In this document: positions 50,558 to 61,000 of the stretch, piece by piece
How the letters are laid out: every line of letters begins with the position of its first letter
Position numbering within the stretch: position 1 is the stretch's first letter
Source of the DNA: Paulinella micropora
Taxonomy: Eukaryota > Cercozoa > Imbricatea > Euglyphida
Assembly (NCBI GenBank): GCA_009731375.1
Contig: BJOX01000266.1
Span: forward strand, 336,937-400,936
DNA: 64,000 nucleotides
Direction: 5' to 3'
The notes under the pieces: generated by a model
Databases searched by the model: none
Told to the model about the DNA's origin: nothing
Seen by the model: only the letters and a program-made list of their open reading frames with translations
Translations under genes and position numbers: made by a program

Positions 50558-50773
50558 CACCTACCCACATATCAAAAAGCACAAAAACACATATGTGGGT
50601 AGTGCCCTGATAGCCGTTCTAATTATTTATGTGTCTATTATGTGCTTTTTACTAATGTTTTTGCTTTTGACTACCAAAAACAAATTGTTTATATTATCTT
50701 ATGTGCGTGTGTGTCGTGTTGATTTAGGAGAGTTGAGCGGGTAGGCAGACACCACACAACACAAACAAGACAA

Positions 50774-51221
50774 TTATGCATGATTGTTTTCTAATCTCTT
50801 TTGATATGTATTCCATTCAAATAAGACATCTTCAAAAGATTTTCCGTTTTCGATTAAATTTCTAGCATATTCTTCTTCCTTTAAAGATAATATGTTTCTT
50901 TGCTAGAAGCCAACTATCAAATAACTCTTTCTTTTTATTCTCCTCATTTCGCTTTCTCTTTCGTTTTGCTTTATTTATTTTTTCCCTCCTTTTATTGTTC
51001 TCTTCAATAACTTCCAATCTTTGGTCGGCGGAATTTAAGCGAGAGTATAGTTCATCTATTATGTTTTCTATTTCACTTTTTTTATTCTTATATATTTCAA
51101 TTTTATCTTCAATCATTCTTTTATCTCTTTTTACTACTGATTCTGATCTGTCTTCATACTATTCATCCCAATCCTTAGTCTCCTCCCTATTCGCTTCATC
51201 AACGCTCTCGCTGTCGCTCAT
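50774..51221 (-). pseudogene. Coiled-coil protein, internal TAG and frameshift
   Basis: The frame starts MSDSESVDEANREETKDWDE, then TAG (51,159-51,161). It continues through YEDRSESVVKRDKR and a long coiled coil (IDELYSRLNSADQRLEVIEE), then a basic block. Near 50,885 the frame must shift by one base to continue as LKEEEYARNLIENGKSFED and end at a TAA at 50,774. The two lesions leave the coiled coil itself as the longest open part. Function unknown. Confidence 0.5.
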
Positions 51222-51224
51222 CTC

Positions 51225-51581
51225 TTTGAAGAAATGAAAGAAGTCCGAAAATGACAAGAAATGACAAGAAATGCGAAAACAAAAAAACATGTTTCTAGTT
51301 TTTCTGTGATGTGCGTAAGCAGTTTCTTCTTCCTTTTATTCGGGGTTTGATATTTTATTTTTCCTTTTTTAGGTGGATGAAAACTTGATGTTGTCCAAAA
51401 ATGTTGTCTGCGATAATCTAGAATTTATCAGTTTTTTTGGTGTGTGGTGGGGATGCATTTTTAATTTTTTGGATGGCTTTAATTTCGGCGGATCGGTGTG
51501 ATTAGTTGCTTTGTGAGTTGGTTGGTGGCTTATGCGATGTTGTTTTATGGTTTCTTATTTTATTACAATGATTGATGTGAA
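51225..51581. other. Right subterminal region of element 1, no gene seen
   Basis: T-rich DNA between the last gene and the right terminal repeat. AGAAATGACA is repeated near 51,255. No reading frame with protein-like composition. Confidence 0.6.
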
Positions 51582-51779
51582 TAATGATTTGTTTTTATGT
51601 TTTGAGTTCATTTTTCCGTTTTTCTTATTGTGGATAACTTTTAAGACTAAGGCTTATTTGCTTATAATTGCTTTCTGTATTGTTTGTTTGCGAAATGAAG
51701 AGGAGAGCCGTTGGAATCATTTTGATTTCAACGGAGGTATGTATTGAAAAAGTGTGCCAAAGTGGCACCCTATACTACT
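51582..51779 (-). repeat. Right terminal inverted repeat of element 1
   Basis: Reverse complement of the left repeat with one mismatch in 198 bases. It ends CCCTATACTACT. Confidence 0.93.
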
Positions 51780-51785
51780 CACACC
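51780..51785 (+). other. Target-site duplication, right copy
   Basis: CACACC immediately outside the right terminus, identical to the left copy. Confidence 0.85.
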
Positions 51786-52280
51786 AATCATGCACACAAG
51801 CATTTTTCAATCACACAACATGCATACAACAACAATACACAAAAAATTTGCAATAAAACAACATGCAGGGACAACAAAAGGGACGAAAACAAAATGGCGG
51901 ACAGCAACAGGAGGCAGCAACTTTATGCTGTCCGTTATAGGGGAAAAAAGCACATGCACACACAAATTTCTATGCAAAAGTGGACAAACACAGTATAGGA
52001 ACATATGAGAACACAAAACACAGCAAGGTATAATGTGTAGGCAACAGAAGGGAAGAAAAACAAGATGGTGGCAAGCATTTTCAAAAAAAAGCACGTAACA
52101 CAAGCAAACACATGCAAATTTTGCAAGTACAAAACAAAAAATTGGTAGGGAAGCGTATGGTATGGTGTGGGAAGACAGAATGTACAAAAACATTTGAATT
52201 TAGTACAGTAGACACAATAAAAGCACAAGACAAAAATCACACAAACCGACTTTGCTCTCAACAAAAAAAAAATCAAAATC
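51786..52280. other. Probable host intron DNA right of element 1
   Basis: ACA- and AAAC-rich DNA matching the texture of the left flank. No gene is visible. Confidence 0.5.
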
Positions 52281-52406
52281 TTGTTTTGGACAAATCAATG
52301 CCCCTTCTGTGAACGCGGCCCGGAGGGAATGTGGCAATTTGTGGATAAATGTACGCAATGTACGCAAAATCCCGGAACAAACAACTTTGCTGACGTCGTT
52401 CATTAA
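52281..52406 (+). CDS. Possible exon or gene remnant with two CxxC motifs
   Basis: A short frame reads CPFCERGPEGMWQF then KCTQCTQNPG and ends in TAA. The cysteine pairs and the tryptophan look like a zinc-binding module, but there is no clear splice site and no neighbouring exon. Confidence 0.3.
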   Translation: MFWTNQCPFCERGPEGMWQFVDKCTQCTQNPGTNNFADVVH

Positions 52407-53040
52407 AACTACTAAAAATTTTTTCAAGCTAATTAAAGTAGTTTAAAAAGAATCATGCAAACTTTAATAATACATAATTCTATTAAAATTGATCATAGTC
52501 AGCAGCGCACTTAACTTTGTTTTTGATGTTTAATTTAAAATTACATTAGTATGTTTAGTACTTGAAATGGTCTCGGCCTGATTGTTATAATTTTGTTATT
52601 GACCTGACCGATAGTGCTTAGTATTTTTGACATTGATTACTTGTGGAAAGTCAAGTGTATTTATCTTCCACATGTTAGTTTATATTATTAAAGTTAAAAT
52701 TATTTTCTTGTACACAGGTGAGCTAGTAGTAGAATAAAAGTAGGCAGGGTTACTGCTATAGTAACTTTTTAATTATTAATACCACTTAATCCAACTGTGG
52801 CAAGTATTTTATTCAGTTGAAACTTCGGTGCGGCCGCCCGCCAGTGTTTCCGTAAAAAAATAGGTATTAATATTATTAATAATACGTGACTAGTAAGTGT
52901 CCGAGTCAAGTAACGACAAGCCGGACAACACAGTGCCAGTTTTAATGCCACTATGTAATGTGAGGGCCGGCCGACATCTCTACTACTGCTAGGGACATAC
53001 TACTACTACTACTACTACTAGGTACTACTACTACTACTAC
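52407..53040. other. AT-rich spacer with short (CTA)n, no gene seen
   Basis: Complex AT-rich DNA to about 52,980, then a short CTA array into which the MITE-like element is inserted. Confidence 0.6.
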
Positions 53041-53292
53041 TATTGCTGTTGACATTCAAGACAACAAAAAAAATTGATTTTTCTGTTTTGGTTGGAATTT
53101 TGATTTTGGGTGAAAATTTGAATTTTTCAAATTAACGGCTATATTCGTCCGCAAAATATCGTAAATTTTCGCGAAATGTTACCGTTAAATTTGAATTTTT
53201 GTCACAAAAATGAAAAACTGTCACAAAAATGAAAATCTGACACAAAAATGAAAAACTAATTTTTGTTGTTGTCTTGAATGTCAACAGCAATA
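53041..53292. mobile_element. MITE-like element with 27-bp terminal inverted repeats
   Basis: The left end TATTGCTGTTGACATTCAAG continues to ACAACAA, and the right end is its exact reverse complement. The 252-base element has no coding capacity; near its right side ACAAAAATGAAAA is repeated three times. It sits in a (CTA)n tract, so the target duplication cannot be separated from the repeat. No autonomous partner is visible here. Confidence 0.8.
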
Positions 53293-53654
53293 CTACTACA
53301 AAAACTATTATTAATACTACTACTACTACTGTACTACTACTACTACTACTAACAATACTACAGGTTCTAATGCCGACAAGCACAGGATTTTTTATATGGT
53401 GACTCACCGGTACAAAGACTTTGTATATAGTACTGATACTGTAAATAATTCTTAGAAACAACTGCTCAAGTTCATGAGTTAGTCTTCATCATTCATGAGG
53501 CGACCTCATCACTAGTAAGTTTGCGCAGCCAGGTGACCCTCATTCATTGTGAATACACTTAGCTGTCTATTATTATACTATGCCGGTCCACCAGCGGTAT
53601 ACAGTGGCAGTTGGCATTACTCAATGTTCCGGTCTGTTGGTTATCCTTGGCTTG
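53293..53654. other. Complex spacer, no gene seen
   Basis: Short CTA arrays followed by complex DNA without recognisable coding sequence. Confidence 0.5.
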
Positions 53655-53699
<45 letters not shown>

Positions 53700-53739
53700 C
53701 TAATAGTAGTAGTAGTAGTTAGTAGTAGTCAGTAGTGGT

Positions 53740-53784
<45 letters not shown>

Positions 53785-53826
53785 GTAGAAGAAGTAGTAG
53801 TAGAAGTAGGCACAGTAGCTACTACC

Positions 53827-53881
<55 letters not shown>

Positions 53882-53890
53882 TAGTAGCAA

Positions 53891-53942
<52 letters not shown>

Positions 53943-54015
53943 TACTAAGTAGTGTTATAGTAGTAGTAGTAGTAGTAGTAGTAGCAGTAGTAGTAGTATC
54001 ATAGTAGTAGTATCA

Positions 54016-54089
<74 letters not shown>

Positions 54090-54090
54090 G

Positions 54091-54128
<38 letters not shown>
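53655..54128. repeat. (TAG)n arrays ending in a (TAG)n/(CTA)n palindrome
   Basis: Several TAG arrays with small interruptions run to about 54,045 and are directly followed by (CTA)n to 54,127. The change of strand makes a long perfect inverted repeat. Confidence 0.9.
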
Positions 54129-54129
54129 T

Positions 54130-54396
54130 ATGGAATCGTTGAAAACGGAGCTTCTGGGCCATTACAACATGAAAGATTGGTTTGACAAAACAGTGACGAA
54201 GGTCTTGTTGACTGGTATCCGGTCCGCTTCCGGCAATGGAAGCTCTTCGATACTATCAACTTCAGTTCCCACTTCGTATCAGCAGGCAAAGTTTAGATTC
54301 ACCTATGTTCTTGTGTATGTTCTATTTTTGTACTTACTCAACGGAGACAGTGACAATTCGATAAATGAAAGCGGAGGGAATGTTGAAAGGATATGA
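54130..54396 (+). CDS. Possible small reading frame of unknown function
   Basis: 88 residues starting MESLKTELLGHYNMKDWFDK, with one hydrophobic segment (FTYVLVYVLFLYLL). It begins right after the (CTA)n tract and could be an exon. No family recognised, no splice evidence. Confidence 0.3.
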   Translation: MESLKTELLGHYNMKDWFDKTVTKVLLTGIRSASGNGSSSILSTSVPTSYQQAKFRFTYVLVYVLFLYLLNGDSDNSINESGGNVERI

Positions 54397-54566
54397 AGAA
54401 TGTAAGTATGTCTTTACTAGAATACTGACTTTATGTATCTACAAATATCTACGTATGCAAGCATACTTCATGTATGTATGTATGCACGTAAAATGCATGT
54501 ATAGAAATATTCGCATGTATGTATGTATGCATGTATGTATGTATGGAACCTAGTAGGTAGACTGAG

Positions 54567-55065
54567 GATGTGAATTGGCACAAAATCGAGGCGCATCGTA
54601 CCAACGTCAGTAAGATCCTCATGAACGGCAAGCAGGTGCCTAAATACATGGAAATGTGGGGCGCTGCTGCAGAAAGCAAAGAAAGAAGCAGGGACATGTC
54701 ATCCCTGGGCTTAAATTCTGCGAGACGACAGCTCGCAGGAAGAAGAGGACAGTGGGAGCGAAGGCTCGGACACTGAGAAGGCAATCCCGCAACTGCAGCA
54801 AGACAACCACCACTACCGTGGCTCAAGGTAGTAGTGGGCGAAGGGAGAGCACTTCGAAGAAGGACACTGCCGAAAGGCAAGAACGGGTCAAGGCTGCCGA
54901 GGAAGATCGTAAAGGTCCGGATGATGTTGACGACGGGGCGGAAAAGGCAGCAGTGGCTCAGCAAGCTGGCCCCCTGGCAGTGCCTCTGGTGGCAAGATAA
55001 GCAGAGGGGAGAAGCAACGGAGAAGGAACGAACGCCTCATGGTAAGCTATGATGAAGGCTTAGAG
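54567..55065 (+). CDS. Possible host exons, charged protein
   Basis: After a CTGAG acceptor-like site the frame reads VNWHKIEAHRTNVSKILMNG and continues KYMEMWGAAAESKERS. Further on the best protein-like sequence is in another frame (SSQEEEDSGSEGSDTEKA). A third segment ends MVSYDEGLE before a GTGAGT donor at 55,066. The joins cannot be fixed. Charged and low in complexity; function unknown. Confidence 0.35.
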
Positions 55066-55567
55066 GTGAGTATGTATGTATGTATGTATGTATGTATGCA
55101 TGCACGCATGTCTGTATGTATGTGTGTGTTTATGCAGTGCTGGTTATTGCTGCTGTTGCTTCTTGTTGCTTCTTGTTGTTGCTGTTGTTGTTGTCATTGT
55201 TGTTGCTGTTGTTGTTGTTGTTGTTGCCATTTTGTGTTTGTTGTTGTTGCTGTTGTTGTTGTTGTTGTTGTTGTTGATATTGTTGTTGTTGTCATTCTCG
55301 TTGCCGTCGTCGTTGCTAACGCTATCGTCAGTTGGCACAGACCTCGTCGTGTCGGTTTCTCTTATTGTTGCTGATTTTTTCTTCTTCTTGCTGGTTTTGG
55401 TATAACCTTCGTCTTACACGATTATTGTTTCTGACAAAAATCATCTGGGTATTGGTAGCGCCAGTGATAACCTCCGAAGTAAACCTACCAAAGTGAAAAT
55501 TATATTGAGTATGGATACATACTTGCGCGCGCGCCTCTGTTTCTCTCTCTCTGTCTGTGTCTGTGTG

Positions 55568-55603
<36 letters not shown>

Positions 55604-55664
55604 CTCTCTTCACTCACTCACTCAACACACACACACACACACACAACAGACACTCAACACAGCG

Positions 55665-55700
<36 letters not shown>

Positions 55701-56033
55701 CACACACAGACATACACACACACAGACACACACAGCGTGGGTGAGCAAGCATGTGGTGTGTGTTTGTGTGTTGAGTGATTGATGAGTGATCGTAAGCCAG
55801 TGCATGGACCTGTATATGTGTGCGTGTAAGTGTGCTTAGTGAGTGAGTGAGTGAATGAGTGGGTGTGAGAGCGTGCATGTGGCTGTGTGTACGCGTAATA
55901 TGACAGTGAGTGAGAGTGAGCGTGTCTCTGTGCCGGTGTCGCTGTGTCTGTGTCTGTGCCTGTGTCTGTCTGTCTGTCTGTGTGATACTTGTGTGTGTGT
56001 TTGTCTGTGTGTGTGTGACTAGTTGTGTGTTTG

Positions 56034-56065
<32 letters not shown>

Positions 56066-56085
56066 AGTACTTGTGTATGTGTGTG

Positions 56086-56124
<39 letters not shown>

Positions 56125-56220
56125 TTGTGTGTGTGTGTGTGTGTTTGTGTGTGTGTGTATGTGGACACATACCGAGGCCCACACCCACTCACTCAGCGTA
56201 CATACAAATAAAACAATTTT
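55066..56220. repeat. TATG, TTG, CT and GT/AC microsatellites
   Basis: Mostly simple repeats: (TATG)n, (TTG)n, (CT)n, (CA)n and several GT-rich blocks. Complex DNA at about 55,330-55,530 shows no exon. Confidence 0.85.
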
Positions 56221-56267
56221 GAAAAGAAAAAGAGGTGATCGAAAGTTACCACGCCCCCTCCCGTAAC

Positions 56268-56394
56268 CTTTTTCACATCCTCGGCTTTGTAACGGATGCC
56301 CAAAGTATCCATCGCCTCCTTCATCGAGGAGAATACTTCACTCCTTTCGATGCACACCACCGGTTTATCTTCGCCCATTCTATGGTCACCAATG
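56268..56394 (-). CDS. Probable internal exon of an unknown host gene
   Basis: Between a CTTAG acceptor and a GTTACG donor the minus strand reads GDHRMGEDKPVVCIERSEVF then SSMKEAMDTLGIRYKAEDVK. The pattern KPVVxI...FxSxKEAxxxLGI is like NUMOD-type DNA-binding repeats often fused to homing endonucleases; this is a weak resemblance. No adjacent exon was found. Confidence 0.4.
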
Positions 56395-56794
56395 CTAAGA
56401 TGAATAAACACGCATAGCTAAGTATATACCAAAAACACGTACATGAGTTCATGTAAGAACGTACGCAAATCATGTATAAATACATTACATATGCATGCAA
56501 CCAGTAGAAGTAGAAGTAGAAGTGGAAGTAGTTTAATAGGAAACCAGCTTCAAAAAACGAGAAGGATGGCCCCAACCCCCCTTCCCATTTTTAATTTCCC
56601 TATCGTTTGCCATTTTTTACAAAGTCAGTCATATAAAGAGCATTTTACCAGCGGGTAGTATAGGGTCGCACTACAAGACACTTTTTCAAGACACGCCCCC
56701 CGCCGCCAGAGATGCGCACCAAAGCAAAAAGGAAATGAGCCCAACAAAAAACAAAATGGTAATAGAATTCATCAGCAAATACTTCAATGCGACA

Positions 56795-56893
56795 GATCGT
56801 TAATTTTGTGCGACGCATCTTTTTGCTTTTTTTCTCCGTCGTTCGATCGTTAATTTTGTGCGACGCATCTTTTTGCTTTTTTTCTCCGTCGTT
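56795..56893 (+). repeat. Tandem 50-bp direct repeat near the left end of element 2
   Basis: The unit begins GATCGTTAATTTTGTGCGAC and ends TTTCTCCGTCGTT. Two copies are identical, separated by one base. Confidence 0.9.
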
Positions 56894-56997
56894 AGTTTCA
56901 GTTTTTAGCACTACAAGACAAACATCAAGACACACATTTTCTACAAATCAAAAATTACCTTTTTCTTTTTGTGCCGTTTGGTTTCAATTATTATTTT

Positions 56998-57030
56998 ACA
57001 TTTATAAAAATAATATTACATATATATAAG
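56998..57030 (+). promoter_or_regulatory. Start-proximal AT-rich promoter, copy 1
   Basis: ACATTTATAAAAATAATATT followed by ACATATATATAAG ends directly at the ATG of the RING gene. The same 33 bases stand before the next gene. Confidence 0.65.
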
Positions 57031-57672
57031 ATGCCAAACAAGAGAAAACAAATCAAGTGTGCTAGCGATTTAAATAAGCTAGTCCTAGACAAATTCAAAG
57101 AGCTTAAATATGCTGGAGTTGTTCGTAGAGTTCATAAACCAGAAGACATCAAAGATGTTAAGACTGATATATTGTATTATTCCGTAAAATGCGAACATAA
57201 TGATTTCATAAAACATAATTCTACAATTTCATTACAATATAAGCAAGTAAGAGAAAATATCGTATCACATAAGCACATAACATTAGCATTGATAGATAAA
57301 CTAAAAGATGAACCGCAATTTCATTGTAATATTTGTTTTGATACTGCTGATATTTTGAGAAGATGCTGTAAGTATCAATATTCAACTTGTGTGCCGTGTC
57401 ATCTTGAAAATAATTTAGTGTGTCCAATATGTAAAAATGTGAGCTCACCTAATTTACATTTCATTCCTAGGTCTTCTATTTCTGAAAAAGATATAAAAAA
57501 TAAAATTGCTTTTAATGTGCCATCTAAATGGATAAACCGAGATTTCTTAGATAGCGATAGTCCAAATTTTGATTTAATATGTGATATACTACAAACATAT
57601 ATGAACAGATTGACTTTATCGTGTATGCGATACGGGTTATCGGCTGAAGAAATGGTATGTATTATTAAATAA
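57031..57672 (+). CDS. RING-finger-like protein
   Basis: 213 residues. I chose MPNKRKQIKC because it follows the shared promoter block exactly; an upstream in-frame ATG lies within the promoter. The centre has CNICFDTADILRRCC, then CVPCHLEN and CPICKN, a CxxC...C...CxxC...CxxC pattern of a RING or RING-like zinc finger. It could be a ubiquitin ligase acting on host proteins; a nucleic-acid role is also possible. The rest is not recognised. Ends in TAA. Confidence 0.65.
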   Translation: MPNKRKQIKCASDLNKLVLDKFKELKYAGVVRRVHKPEDIKDVKTDILYYSVKCEHNDFIKHNSTISLQYKQVRENIVSHKHITLALIDKLKDEPQFHCNICFDTADILRRCCKYQYSTCVPCHLENNLVCPICKNVSSPNLHFIPRSSISEKDIKNKIAFNVPSKWINRDFLDSDSPNFDLICDILQTYMNRLTLSCMRYGLSAEEMVCIIK

Positions 57673-57678
57673 TTATTT

Positions 57679-57711
57679 ACATTTATAAAAATAATATTAC
57701 ATATATATAAG
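57679..57711 (+). promoter_or_regulatory. Start-proximal AT-rich promoter, copy 2
   Basis: Exact repeat of the block before the RING gene, again ending at the ATG. Confidence 0.65.
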
Positions 57712-57915
57712 ATGCCACGACCAAAGATATACGAAGGAGACGAAAGGAGAAAAAGGAATAATGAGAAAGCTCTCGCATACTATTACCGTAATAAAGACCG
57801 CCTAAACGAAGAACGGCGAACCAAAGCACAGAAGTTAATACAATACACACAAGATATAGAAGAATACAAAAAGAAGATACAGGAGTTAGAAGAGCGACTG
57901 AGCAAGTCAAATTAA
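57712..57915 (+). CDS. Small basic coiled-coil (bZIP-like) protein
   Basis: 67 residues starting MPRPKIYEGDERRKRNNEKA. A basic region rich in Arg, Lys and Asn leads into a leucine-containing heptad stretch (YKKKIQELEERLSKSN). Similar short basic proteins are found in many protist viruses. Likely DNA binding; inferred from composition. Confidence 0.6.
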   Translation: MPRPKIYEGDERRKRNNEKALAYYYRNKDRLNEERRTKAQKLIQYTQDIEEYKKKIQELEERLSKSN

Positions 57916-58027
57916 TCAACAATTTTTTTTATCTGTAAAATATTTTACATCTAAACACATCCATATAATATATGTAAAGCATTAAATAATTATTTTTCAA
58001 AAAATTTATCCTGCCTATCTATATACA

Positions 58028-61000
58028 ATGGACCAATACCAACCAGAACTATTTCCGCTCTACAATATTGAGCAACGAGGAGACTACATCAGACAAAGAG
58101 GCAAAAGAAGATGGTATCTCATTACAACTCCAACCGCCCTGCGACTTATAAACAGATTAACAGGTGGCCACCCCGAATTAGTTGGCAGAAATAATTCACT
58201 CGTTATACCATATGCCCAGGGGTGGGAAGCTCGCCTCCAAGAGCTAAACCCAAATACAAGTTATTTAGTCCATCTGGATTATGAAGGATATCACGGACCA
58301 GTTAGAGGAATATACCAAGCTAATGTATTGAAGCGAACAATCAATGCGGTTAGAAACTTTGTAGAACGGCAAGCAAGGTTTTACGAACAAAGAGAAGACA
58401 AAGACCTTAAAGTTATTACAATTGACCAAGTTAATCCGCTAAATAATGCTGTCATACCAATGGCACAGGGTGAAATAAACTGTGTGCTAGAATGTATTAT
58501 GAAAGACTTTCCAAACCCAAACAATAGAAAACGAAAGCGAGACCATATTATACTAGACCGCTTTAAGGACATCAAATATGCCACAGCAAAGGACCTAACA
58601 GAAATGGAAGACTTTATCCGATGTAGGATTTATGTATTTGATGGTATGAATATACTGTGGCGAGCATCTACTAAGGAATACCCAAAACAGATAATAATTA
58701 GATGTAATGATTATCACGCCACATTAATAAAAGGAAAACAAAAAGATGTTTGTATCCAACACATTAAGTCAATTGAACTATTATACGATATTAACGAAAA
58801 CATACCAGAACCACGACCCCAATATGCTACTAATCACGAAGCAAGTAATGTGAAACTATCTACGAACCAATACGAGAACAAATGGATATCACAGGAAGAA
58901 CTCAACAACATCCAAACCCAAATGGAATTAGAACATAAGGATTTCTATTCAATGACAGACCAATCTGGAAACATTGTAGGAATAGTAGATAAAGAAAACA
59001 AACTAAACTATAAATGCTTAGACCGTTTCAAACACGCATCATTCGTTCCTAAGGATACTCCCGCTTGGTCATTAGCATCGTTCTTCAAACAGTTATTTGT
59101 AGAGTGTCTCATTGAAAAACATAAACCTAAGTTCCATACACAAATTACTGAACCTAATATATTACGACACGTAAAATCTGGTCAAATACCCTTTCATCAT
59201 ATCTTTAAGCATCACACCAAAAACCCCAATAAGATACACCAGATTGATATGGTCAAAGCCTATACAAATGCTTCGTTAGGTAATCTGGGTGAAATGTCTT
59301 CTTACTTCAATGAATACCCGATTGCTCCTCGCAACATAATTAATATAAACCAGGACCTCACACAAGAATACTACAATAAGATAAAGCCTCTACACGGTTA
59401 TGCTGTTTTTGATTACGACCAGAAGCACCTTACAGTGCCAACCTTCTTCAACGGCTACACCACAAAAGGAACACAATGCCAACCCATACCCGCATTGCTA
59501 TATATGTTTGACCAAGGGGTTAAGATATTTATTAAGAGGTTATATGTAGCAGACGACCATTTCAACCCCTTCAAAACCTTCACAGAACACATAACAAATA
59601 TACAAGATTACTACTTTGATAAGCCTGGCTATGAACACGACACCTTAGCCAAAGCAACCAACTTACTGGTAGGCTCTTTGAACAAGAACATACACCGAAC
59701 TCAGCAAGTATCTACCATTTCAAAAACATACAACGAGCGAATACATTTTATGATGAAAGAAAAAGGATATAGGTTATTGTTCCTGAAACGAGTTAAATAC
59801 GATAAAAGTAAGTATGCCGAAATGAAGGACGACCTACTACCAGAGCGAATGATTTACACATACCAAGACACAAACCCAACAGACAACATATTTCAAATGT
59901 CTCACTTAACTGGCTATGTGCTAGCATACCAAAAGATAGTTCTTCATAACCAAATGTTAAAGCTTGTAAATACTGGGCGGACTTTACTATATTCTAATAC
60001 AGACAGTATCGCATACGAAGGCGAATATATGAAAACAGGAAAAGAATTTCGTCCCGAGGTTAAAGAACAAGACGAGTTCATAGCACCACAGCTAAATATG
60101 ACTTGCTTCGTTTCCTACATAAACGGCGAACCACGGATAACATACCAGCGACACAGCGGTTTCAAAGACACACTACCATTACAAAAATTCTTAGAAACAC
60201 CACATAAACAATATCCAGAGTTCTCCGCCTTTGAGGATACAGAGCTTCCAGATTATAGCACCAAAGACGAATACAAACCTTTACCAGAACAAGAACTCTT
60301 ACTTATTCACGGCAAAGCTGGAACGGGTAAATCTGAAATGATTAAATACCTAACTGGTCAGCCATCAAAATACACTAACACCCATTTCAAAGACAAAAAG
60401 ACTTTATCAACCGCTATGACACACAATGCCCGCCAAGTTATTAATTCTGAATATACACTCCAAAAAATACTAACAATGCTATGTCATAGACTTCCGCTAC
60501 CGATACCAGTTGGCGAAGAAGCCATTAATCACAGAATAACGATTGATGAAGTTTCTATGCTTACTTCCAAGAATTTAGAAAGTCTGGACCATATGCTCAG
60601 AAAATACACCAAAATCAACAGACCATTCGGCGGTGTATCTATTATTCTGTTTGGCCACTTAGCTCAGCTTCCTTGCCCAGACCCAACATCCGAACCATTC
60701 CACAAGTCAAAAACGTTCAAGCTATTTACAAAAATAAATCTTGATACAAATTACAGACAGGCCAAAGACCTAGTTCTACAATCTATCTTAAATAAGGTAG
60801 AAGACTATTACAAGGTCGGCGGTAATGAGCTTAGCCAACATAAAGCAAAAGACTGCCTACCTAATATACTAACACTTGAAGAATTAGATGCTCTCAATAA
60901 GCAAGTTAAGCCACACCCTAAACCGACTGACCCTAACCAGCCTTTAATATTACACCACTCTAACAATAATGTTAATGAAAGCAATAACAAAATGCTACAA

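Larger units (their letters stand above)
30809..51779 (+). mobile_element. Polinton/Maverick-type endogenous virus (element 1)
   Basis: A 21-kb unit is bounded by inverted repeats starting 5'-AGTAGTATAGGG and by a 6-bp target duplication. It encodes the defining set: protein-primed family B polymerase, rve integrase, packaging ATPase, cysteine protease, major capsid and penton-like protein. Gene order is replication genes rightward, virion genes leftward, then integrase rightward. Base composition is AT-rich with lysine-rich proteins, unlike the host exons to the left. The near-identical ends point to recent insertion, while several virion genes are broken. Four small gaps plus a 684-base gap (41,890-42,573) remain. 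Confidence 0.95.

Noticed and set aside
40870-51161. TAG or TAA recoded as an amino acid in element 1
   Set aside because: The spike-like gene ends in TAG at exactly the position where its element 2 paralogue ends in TAA, and the zinc-finger gene also ends in TAG. TAA ends polB, integrase and the penton-like gene. A lysine-to-stop change in Walker A fits mutation better than recoding.
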